NCBI GenBank assembly: GCA_021821225.1
Contig: JAKACR010000076.1
Coordinates: forward strand, 1 to 10,342
From: Bacillota bacterium
GTDB taxonomy: Bacteria; Bacillota; Bacilli; Alicyclobacillales; SLC66
Direction of reading: 5' to 3'
Length of the DNA: 10,342 bases
Shown here: positions 5,537 through 10,342 of the stretch, piece by piece
How the letters are laid out: every line of letters begins with the position of its first letter
How positions within the stretch are numbered: the first letter of the stretch is position 1
Translations under genes and position numbers: made by a program
Notes under the pieces: model-generated
Database searches by the model: none
Seen by the model: the letters and a program-made list of their open reading frames with translations, nothing else
What the model was told of the DNA's origin: nothing

Positions 5537-6928
5537 ATGGCGGTGGACGGCAAGACAAGCGGCGCACGCGACGCCGTATGGCGGGATACAAACTTTCTTT
5601 CTTTCTGGAGCAGCGTGGCCGTGTCGTCGCTCGCGGACAATGCGTATTTCATCCTGCTTGGCTGGTTTGTGCTGCACGACACCGGTTCGGCCCTGGAACT
5701 GGGAGTCACATGGACGGCGGCATCCATTCCGCGTCTCGTTCTCATGCTGTTCGGCGGGGTTTTGGCCGACCGCACCAGCCGCAGGCTGATCATGATCCTC
5801 TCCGTGAGCGCGCGCGCCCTTGTGCTCATCGCTTTTGCGGCGTGGATCGCGACACACGCGGCGGCGCTCTGGGTGCTGTGCACGGTGGCCGTCCTGTTTG
5901 GCGTCGTGGACGCCTTTTTCTGGCCCGCCAGTTCTTCCATAGTGCCGCAGGTGGTCCCGGCATCCCAACTCGCATCGGCCAACAGTGTGGTGCAGGGAAC
6001 GCAGGTGGCGAGTATGGTCGGCGGACCGCTGCTCGCGTCCGCCGTCCTGTTTTTCGGGAAATTCCCGCTTATGTTTCTCATCCTGGCTGCTCTCTACACG
6101 GCTGGCGCGTCGCTCCTGGCATTCCTGCGCCTGCGCCCGTCCGCCGACGAGCAGGACAAACAGGCTGCGACGGCGACCGCACCTGAGCGGGCGGCATCCA
6201 CACTCGAACAGGCAGCGACCGCCCCTAAGCAGGCGAACGCCGTGCCGTCCGGCGCCAGAATCCGCGCGCTCGCCTCCCTGCGGCAAGTGTGGCGGGACAT
6301 CCGGGACGGCATCCGCTATTCTTGGTCCATCCCGGCGATCGCCATCATGATGGCGGCTTCTTTGTTCATCAATCTGCTGTTCATGGGTCCAATCAATATC
6401 GGGCTGCCCGTCTGGGTACACGCGATGGACTGGACAGGCGCCACGTACAGTCATATGGAAGCGGCCTTCGGCCTCGGCGCCATCGCGGGCGCACTGCTCG
6501 CCGGCGCATCGCGCGCCATGCGCGGATATCTGCGCTACATGGGGTGGATGGGTTCTCTCATAGGGTTTGCGATGGCTCTGTTGGGATTCGCGGATTCGCG
6601 CTGGGCGGGATTCCTTCTCATGGCAGCCATGGGCGCCGTTGTGTCGTTTATCAACATTCCCATCATGACGTTCGTCCAGACGGTCTGCGACGAGGACAAA
6701 CTCGGTCGTGTGCAGTCTCTTTTCAGCCTGATGTCGATCGGGCTCGTTCCCGTCAGCTATACGCTGTCATCCTTCGTCCTTCAATTTCACCTGCTCAGTC
6801 TTCACAATCTATTTTTATCCTGCGGAATCCTGAATGCGGCGATTATGGCCTCCCTCACATTCCTGCCGGCCATCTGGCGCGTGGAGGAAAACCCGCGCTG
6901 GCAAGCCACGAACCGATCCGGCGGTTGA
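5537..6928 (+). CDS. MFS efflux transporter, DHA3 / MFS_3 type (12 TM)
   Basis: A 463-residue membrane protein of the group that includes macrolide-efflux (Mef-like) and enterobactin-exporter-like permeases. It starts with a cytoplasmic segment RDAVWRDTNFLSFW (11-24), typical of this group, then helix 1 with SSLADNAYFILLGWFV. Motif A is GGVLADRTSRRLIM (73-86). Two six-helix halves are joined by an unusually long hydrophilic loop (about 200-250) made largely of Ala, Thr, Gln and Glu; the second half begins with WRDIRDGIRYSWSIPAI. Start ATG 5537 has GGGGGA (5522-5527) 9 nt upstream. It follows the Ig-like gene after 71 bp with no obvious terminator, so the three genes are likely one operon under the TetR repressor. 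Export of a toxic compound or siderophore-like molecule is the likely role; substrate unknown. Confidence 0.92.
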   Translation: MAVDGKTSGARDAVWRDTNFLSFWSSVAVSSLADNAYFILLGWFVLHDTGSALELGVTWTAASIPRLVLMLFGGVLADRTSRRLIMILSVSARALVLIAFAAWIATHAAALWVLCTVAVLFGVVDAFFWPASSSIVPQVVPASQLASANSVVQGTQVASMVGGPLLASAVLFFGKFPLMFLILAALYTAGASLLAFLRLRPSADEQDKQAATATAPERAASTLEQAATAPKQANAVPSGARIRALASLRQVWRDIRDGIRYSWSIPAIAIMMAASLFINLLFMGPINIGLPVWVHAMDWTGATYSHMEAAFGLGAIAGALLAGASRAMRGYLRYMGWMGSLIGFAMALLGFADSRWAGFLLMAAMGAVVSFINIPIMTFVQTVCDEDKLGRVQSLFSLMSIGLVPVSYTLSSFVLQFHLLSLHNLFLSCGILNAAIMASLTFLPAIWRVEENPRWQATNRSGG

Positions 6929-6953
6929 CTTCCTTTCCCTCCTCGTCTATGCT
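6925..6953 (+). promoter_or_regulatory. Candidate promoter of the DeoR-family gene
   Basis: TTGACT (6925-6930, 5/6) overlaps the stop codon of the MFS gene and is followed after 17 bp by TATGCT (6948-6953, 4/6). Start point would be near 6960, leaving a leader of about 58 nt before the TTG start. This would let the DeoR gene be transcribed apart from the TetR operon. Confidence 0.45.
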
Positions 6954-6968
6954 CCGGACAATAGCAGT

Positions 6969-6984
6969 GCGGGCATCTGCCTGC
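6969..6984. promoter_or_regulatory. Imperfect palindrome in the DeoR leader
   Basis: GCGGGCA-TC-TGCCTGC is a 7-2-7 dyad with one mismatch, located about 10 bp after the predicted transcription start of the DeoR gene. Position suits autoregulation, but it does not resemble the palindrome at 8079-8092, so both being DeoR sites is doubtful. Confidence 0.2.
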
Positions 6985-7017
6985 AAATCATGGAGCGCGA
7001 AAGGAGGCCAAACCCTT

Positions 7018-7839
7018 TTGAAACCGGCTTCAACCCAGGAAAAAATGCTGAAAGCCGACAGGCAAATGAAGATCCTCGATCTTCTCAAGCAGGAAAGCGG
7101 CAGTCTGCGCATCAGTGAACTGAGCCGGCGGTTAGCCGTCGCCCCCGTCACGATCCGCCGCAATATCGCGGAACTCGCACGCCACGGAATGGTCCTCTCG
7201 ACGCGCGGCGGAGTCCGTCTGCTGGGCTCGGGGACTGCCTATGAACCGGTGTACGATGCGAAACTCGGCGAAGAATCAACGCAAAAAGCGGCCATCGCCC
7301 AGGCGGCGGCCGCGCTCATCCCCGACGGCGCCACCGTGTTTCTCGACGGCGGCACCACTGTGGGGGCTGTCGCCAAACACCTTGTGCACCGTCATGTGAC
7401 TGTGATCACAAACGCTCTCAATGTGGCCAACGTCCTGACCGTGTCGCGGACATGCCGTCTCATCCTCATTGGCGGCACGTTCCGGGCGGCGTCAAGAACC
7501 TTTCTCGGTCCGAAGGCCACCGCAGCCGTACGGGAGATGCGGTTTGACATCGCCTGCATCGGCACTGAGGGGTTCGCTCCGGATCGCGGTACAGAAGTGC
7601 CGGACGAAAGCGATGCCGACTTCAAGGCGGCGGCCATCGGACTGGCGGCACACGTCCTCTTGCTGGCGACCTCTTCGAAGCTCGGAGAACGCCGCCTGTA
7701 CCGCTTCGCCACCTGGCCGAAGATTCATCGCCTGGTCACCGACGCGGGGCTTCCGCCCCATTCGCGCAATGAAATTCTCGCACAGGGCGTTTCGCTTACT
7801 ATCGCAGGCGAACCTAATGACCCCGCCCAGCCAATCTGA
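7018..7839 (+). CDS. DeoR-family transcriptional regulator of sugar metabolism
   Basis: A 273-residue repressor with an N-terminal DeoR winged HTH and a C-terminal sugar-phosphate-sensing DeoRC domain. TTG 7018 is chosen because AAGGAGG (7001-7007) lies 10 nt upstream; ATG 7045 (264 residues) is the alternative but has only AGGA 4 nt away. The family opening (MLKADRQMKILDLL) lies at 10-23. The HTH covers about 31-54 (ISELSRRLAVAPVTIRRNI), then the STRGGVRL wing. The sensor domain has FLDGGTT (108-114), the ITNALNVANVL and LIGGTF elements, and TSSK (218-221) where DSSK is usual. The frame is open far upstream (to 6289) only as a shadow of the MFS gene. It directly precedes an ABC sugar-uptake operon on the same strand and probably controls it. 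Effector likely a phosphorylated sugar or related metabolite, identity unknown. Confidence 0.9.
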   Translation: MKPASTQEKMLKADRQMKILDLLKQESGSLRISELSRRLAVAPVTIRRNIAELARHGMVLSTRGGVRLLGSGTAYEPVYDAKLGEESTQKAAIAQAAAALIPDGATVFLDGGTTVGAVAKHLVHRHVTVITNALNVANVLTVSRTCRLILIGGTFRAASRTFLGPKATAAVREMRFDIACIGTEGFAPDRGTEVPDESDADFKAAAIGLAAHVLLLATSSKLGERRLYRFATWPKIHRLVTDAGLPPHSRNEILAQGVSLTIAGEPNDPAQPI

Positions 7840-7896
7840 CAGAAAAACGGGTAATCCCACAGTTCCGTGTTTCGCCGGTCGTCACGCCCAGCTCGC

Positions 7897-7921
7897 GAGT
7901 GAATCTCCCGTGGATTCACTC
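7897..7921. terminator. Perfect 9-7-9 inverted repeat after the DeoR gene (possible terminator)
   Basis: GAGTGAATC (7897-7905) and GATTCACTC (7913-7921) form a 9-bp stem with a 7-nt loop, 57 nt after the DeoR stop codon. No T-run follows directly; CTGTTTTC comes about 10 nt later. It may end the DeoR transcript or be a protein-binding site upstream of the ABC promoter. The remainder of the 7840-8109 gap upstream of position 8016 shows nothing else. Confidence 0.4.
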
Positions 7922-8015
7922 CTGCAGAATCCTGTTTTCAGCATGTATCCCCCGCAACGCCACATATACACAGGCACACATGGGGAAAATACATCTGAAT
8001 GCGTCTGAACCCCAA

Positions 8016-8044
8016 TTGACACAAGGCTCGCCGTCTATTATGAT
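8016..8044 (+). promoter_or_regulatory. Near-consensus sigma-A promoter of the ABC uptake operon
   Basis: TTGACA (8016-8021, 6/6) and TATGAT (8039-8044, 5/6) are separated by 17 bp. Transcription would start near 8051, giving a leader of about 59 nt that contains the palindrome at 8079-8092. A promoter this strong in front of an uptake operon implies tight repression. Confidence 0.72.
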
Positions 8045-8078
8045 GGCCTCAATAGTACACAATCATTCAGTTGTCTAT

Positions 8079-8092
8079 GTTCATTTATGAAC
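8079..8092. promoter_or_regulatory. Perfect 14-bp palindrome, probable operator of the DeoR-family regulator
   Basis: GTTCAT-TT-ATGAAC is a perfect 6-2-6 dyad at about +28 to +41 of the predicted transcript, just before the ribosome site. Its TATGTTC...GAAC shape recalls the operator of the DeoR-family repressor GlpR (TATGTTC...GAACA), known from E. coli. A site here would block elongation or, as RNA, could fold next to the Shine-Dalgarno. Assignment to the neighbouring DeoR protein is inferred from position and form. Confidence 0.5.
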
Positions 8093-8109
8093 CATCGGAG
8101 GGGGATTCC

Positions 8110-9657
8110 ATGAATTCTCAAAAACAACGCAAACGCTTCCTTGCGGTGAGCGGAGTGGGGCTTTCCGCCCTTTTGCTCGCAGGTTGCGGCACCTCAGCCA
8201 CTCAGGGAGCAACGCCGTCGGCCACCAAACCGGCGACGCACCATACAGGGGGCGTACCGTCCATCGGGTGGAAAGGCACGATCACGATGTTTGCCCAAGC
8301 GTACACACCGCACGTGCCCGGTCTCACGCTGCCGTACGGCACGGGCAACTCGAAATTGACGATGTTCGAAACGGCGGCAAAACGCTTCGAGAAACTCTAT
8401 CCAGGGATCCACATCAAGTTCGTGTATCCGGCGGCCGCAAACACGGGCAATCCGCAGTGGTATGAAACACGCGCGGCCGCGGGACAGTTGCCCGACGTCC
8501 TGTGGAGTCCGTACGTGAACAACAACACCGTCCTGCCCAAGGGCGTATACACCAATCTCGCGCCGTATTTCCGGCAGCCAAACCCGTATATCCCAGGCAA
8601 CAAAGCCTGGCAGGACGTCATGAACCCGAACGTCCTGAAAATGGTGCAGGCCCCGGACGGCGCCCAGTACCAGGTCGACGGCGATTGGGTTGGGACATCG
8701 TTTTACTACAATAAAGACCTGTTTGCCAAGGCGGGCATCAAGTCCACCCCCAAGACATGGAGCCAACTGATCCAGGATGTGAAGACCCTGCAGGCCCACC
8801 ACATCGTTCCCGGGGCCAACATCCCGAACTACGGCTGGTATACGCGCCTGTTTCTCGGCAACTACCTCGGGCAGCGCACACTCCAGAAACTGGCGTCCTA
8901 CACGCCGCATTCCGCGGGAGTCATCAGCGCCTATGACGAGGTCATGGGCTACCATGCCGGTTTCCTGAATCCAGCCACCAATCCCCGCATCATGGGCTGG
9001 TGGCCCGTGATGAAAGAACTGTATAACTATTGGGACAAGAATGTCACAAACGTATCGGCGATCAATCCGCCGACAGGAGCCCCGAGCGGCGAGAGCACGT
9101 TTGCGGCGGGCAAGGTTGCCATGACCTACCAGGGCTCATGGACGCCAAACACCCTGCAGGGACCGCCGCCCGTCAAGTTCCATTACGGTTCCTTCAATTT
9201 CCCGAGCCTGAAAGGCTCGTCGCCCTATGCGACCAACCTGGACAGCTCCGGTGCCGTCGGCGGACCGAGCGCCGCGTTCTCCTACTCCATTCCCACGCAG
9301 CATGCGGACAGCACCATGACCCCGGCAAAGTTTCAGGCGGTGCTGGACTGGGTGCGCTTCTTCTCAACGCCGTACTGGGATCAGGCGATCGTGAACCAGC
9401 TCGGTTCGTTTGTGCCGACATTCAAAGGCACGAAGCCGCTTGCCGTCAACGCCTCCCTGGCGGCGCAGATCCAGAAGCCGTTTTATGTCTGCTTCGGATT
9501 CAGCGATCTGTCGCCGGAGGCGTCAAACCGCATCACTCAGCTCTTCCAGGAATATGTTTCAGGCCACATCGGCTTTTCGCAGGCGAAGCAGCAGTTTGAC
9601 AGCATCGTGCAACAGGCCGTGCAGCAATACGTGATCACCAACCACGTTCACTTCTGA
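8110..9657 (+). CDS. ABC sugar transporter substrate-binding lipoprotein (family 1)
   Basis: A 515-residue extracytoplasmic binding protein that captures a carbohydrate and hands it to the ABC permeases. ATG 8110 follows GGAGGGGG (8097-8104). The signal peptide has a basic N-terminus (QKQRKRF, 4-10), a hydrophobic core, and the lipobox LLAGC with lipidated Cys26. A Thr/Ala/Pro-rich linker (27-47) leads to the mature domain. Family 1 features include FETAAKRFEKLYPGI, DVLWSPYVNNN, FYYNKDLFAKAGI starting at 198 with PKTWSQL after it, and GKVAMTYQGSW (334-344). At 515 residues it is longer than the usual 400-450. Many Trp and Tyr residues (for example NYGWYTRLFLGNY) fit a sugar cleft. It ends in tandem stops (TGA TAA). 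Followed after 324 bp by a permease. Sugar not determinable; family call secure. Confidence 0.93.
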   Translation: MNSQKQRKRFLAVSGVGLSALLLAGCGTSATQGATPSATKPATHHTGGVPSIGWKGTITMFAQAYTPHVPGLTLPYGTGNSKLTMFETAAKRFEKLYPGIHIKFVYPAAANTGNPQWYETRAAAGQLPDVLWSPYVNNNTVLPKGVYTNLAPYFRQPNPYIPGNKAWQDVMNPNVLKMVQAPDGAQYQVDGDWVGTSFYYNKDLFAKAGIKSTPKTWSQLIQDVKTLQAHHIVPGANIPNYGWYTRLFLGNYLGQRTLQKLASYTPHSAGVISAYDEVMGYHAGFLNPATNPRIMGWWPVMKELYNYWDKNVTNVSAINPPTGAPSGESTFAAGKVAMTYQGSWTPNTLQGPPPVKFHYGSFNFPSLKGSSPYATNLDSSGAVGGPSAAFSYSIPTQHADSTMTPAKFQAVLDWVRFFSTPYWDQAIVNQLGSFVPTFKGTKPLAVNASLAAQIQKPFYVCFGFSDLSPEASNRITQLFQEYVSGHIGFSQAKQQFDSIVQQAVQQYVITNHVHF

Positions 9658-9679
9658 TAAACCCCGGTGGGTTGCGCGA

Positions 9680-9720
9680 CAGGGGGCTGTGCAGGTTTGC
9701 CGACCATCGCCAGCCCTCTG
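9680..9720 (+). other. Long stem-loop downstream of the substrate-binding protein gene
   Basis: CAGGGGGCTG (9680-9689) pairs with CAGCCCTCTG (9711-9720) over 10 bp with one G:U. The 21-nt loop can form an inner GGT/ACC stem (9694-9696, 9703-9705). No T-run follows, so it is more likely a stability or processing element than an intrinsic terminator. A further GGCG/CGCC stem (9724-9727, 9759-9762) is possible directly downstream. Confidence 0.45.
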
Positions 9721-9865
9721 CCCGGCGGGTTCCGCACCATGGATAAGGTTTTCTGGGTCGCCAGCATCCCTTTGCTCGTCGCGAGTTTAGCGATAGCAGT
9801 GTCCGAGCAGGAGCCTGGGGACATGGGATCCAGTCTTTGAAGGGCAGGCGGACTCGTTTGGAGCG

Positions 9866-9891
9866 GGCGTTTGAGGCGTTAGTCAAACGCC
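9866..9891 (+). other. Inverted repeat in the binding protein-permease gap
   Basis: GGCGTTTGA (9866-9874) and TCAAACGCC (9883-9891) pair perfectly over 9 bp around an 8-nt loop, extendable by a G:T wobble and one more C:G pair. It is about 90 nt upstream of the permease start. No T-run follows. It may attenuate transcription into the permease genes or be a protein-binding dyad. Confidence 0.45.
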
Positions 9892-9981
9892 TGACCGGCC
9901 CGCATTGCCTTACAAAATTTGGTTTTCCACATGTCCCCCAGCAGAAGTCATTGTCAAAAAAGCTGTAAAGGAGGTGCCGCC

Positions 9982-10342
9982 GTGAGCTTGTCCATACAGT
10001 CCAAAGCGCCGTCCTCCATTTCTCGCCGCGGCCGCAGCGGGGTGAACAGACGGCGCCTTATCGCATACCTGTTCCTGCTCCCCTCTTTCCTGTTCATCGC
10101 CGGATTCAGCTATTATCCTGCTATACGGGCGCTGGTTGGCGCATTCACCCAGTGGGACGGATTCAATCCGCCGACATGGATCGGACTGGCCAACTTCACG
10201 CAGGCATTCCAGGATCCGATCCTTTGGGCGTCCGTGCGCCACGTCGCACTGTGGACGGTTATCGGGATCCCCCTGGCGCTCATACCGCCATTTATCGCGG
10301 CAGAACTCATCTTTCATCTTAAGAGCCAACGCGTCCAGTACA
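9982..10342 (+). CDS. ABC sugar transporter permease, MalF/UgpA type (partial, runs off right edge)
   Basis: The first 120 residues of an inner-membrane permease that would form the translocation channel for the sugar delivered by the upstream binding protein. Start is GTG 9982 with a strong AAAGGAGGTG (9967-9976) ribosome site. Residues 1-26 are basic and cytoplasmic (SRRGRSGVNRRR). Helix 1 spans about 27-47 (LIAYLFLLPSFLFIAGF), followed by the family signature YYPAIRALVGAFTQWDG and WIGLANFTQAFQDPILWASV (66-85), then helix 2 from about 86 with VALWTVIGIPLALIPPFIAAEL. These are standard for MalF-like (BPD_transp_1) permeases of carbohydrate CUT1 systems. The EAA loop that contacts the ATPase is beyond the window. 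A second permease would be expected next. Confidence 0.9.
   Translation, partial: MSLSIQSKAPSSISRRGRSGVNRRRLIAYLFLLPSFLFIAGFSYYPAIRALVGAFTQWDGFNPPTWIGLANFTQAFQDPILWASVRHVALWTVIGIPLALIPPFIAAELIFHLKSQRVQY

Larger units (their letters stand above)
9658..9981 (+). other. 324-bp non-coding, hairpin-rich gap between binding protein and permease
   Basis: No convincing gene is visible on either strand. It opens with a 5-4-5 hairpin (AACCC 9660-9664, GGGTT 9669-9673) right at the tandem stop, then larger hairpins at 9680-9720 and 9866-9891, and ends with the permease ribosome site. Intercistronic hairpins after binding-protein genes commonly protect the upstream mRNA and lower permease expression, which would fit. 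The length is more than that role needs, so the gap may also contain a small RNA or the remnant of an inserted element. A 33-codon frame (9739-9840) lacks a ribosome site and is not called. Confidence 0.6.

Noticed and set aside
5387..6454. 355-codon minus-strand frame opposite the DHA3-type pump
   Set aside because: Antisense shadow; Arg/His/Gly-rich translation without domains, and the plus-strand MFS is clear.
6289..7017. N-terminal extension of the DeoR frame back to 6289
   Set aside because: Overlaps the MFS gene in another frame; translation is non-protein-like until the DeoR opening.
8060..8075. ACAA-N8-TTGT inverted repeat near the ABC promoter
   Set aside because: Four-base arms with a long spacer are expected by chance; the nearby 14-bp perfect palindrome is far stronger.
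9739..9840. 33-codon plus-strand frame with a hydrophobic stretch (MDKVFWVASIPLL...)
   Set aside because: It could pass for a small membrane peptide, but there is no Shine-Dalgarno upstream and it lies in a structured region.
9635..9886. 83-codon minus-strand frame after the binding-protein gene
   Set aside because: Arg/Pro/Trp-rich translation without family features, no ribosome site, and it overlaps hairpins.
9910..10329. 139-codon minus-strand frame opposite the permease start
   Set aside because: Antisense to a clear MalF-type permease with a strong ribosome site.
1..10342. CRISPR array, tRNA/rRNA, intact insertion sequence, or phage/defence cluster
   Set aside because: No regularly spaced repeats, no tRNA-like cloverleaf or rRNA sequence, no transposase or integrase, and no defence-type domains were recognised.

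Overview
The window reads as a chromosomal segment from a GC-rich bacterium, most likely a high-GC Bacillota (Alicyclobacillus-like or a related spore-former lineage). The grounds are strong AGGAGG-type ribosome binding sites, GTG and TTG starts, near-consensus sigma-A promoters with 17-bp spacers, and a Gram-positive style lipoprotein substrate-binding protein. The placement is an inference from style, not from a database match.

Layout. (1) Positions 1-277, minus strand: N-terminal part of a small two-helix membrane protein, running off the left edge. (2) 474-2315, plus: a complete anabolic acetolactate synthase large subunit (ilvB) with no ilvN or ilvC beside it. (3) 2320-4319, minus: a MerR-family regulator followed by a 14-TM drug:H+ antiporter of the DHA2 type. 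The pump gene converges on ilvB with 4 bp between stop codons, and a strong hairpin lies just inside its 3' end. (4) 4507-6928, plus: a TetR-family regulator, a 90-residue Ig-like protein with no signal peptide, and a second, DHA3/MFS_3-type efflux MFS. This cluster diverges from the MerR unit. The shared 187-bp region holds two back-to-back promoters and a nested palindrome that looks like a TetR operator. (5) 7018 to the right edge, plus: a DeoR-family regulator, then a carbohydrate ABC uptake operon with a lipoprotein substrate-binding protein and a truncated permease.

How the genes work together. The centre looks like a double efflux island, with two MFS pumps of different families, each under its own one-component regulator, fired from one divergent control region. 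The right part looks like a sugar or sugar-derivative uptake locus: the DeoR-type sensor probably represses a near-perfect sigma-A promoter through a 14-bp palindrome in the transporter leader. A 324-bp gap between binding protein and permease carries no convincing gene but several hairpins.

Most interesting points: the orphan Ig-fold protein between regulator and pump, with a G8 tract that could allow a TetR-Ig fusion by slippage; the promoter placement that moves the MerR start to an internal GTG; the operator and promoter architecture; and the structured gap in the ABC operon. No CRISPR array, rRNA, tRNA or intact mobile element was seen.
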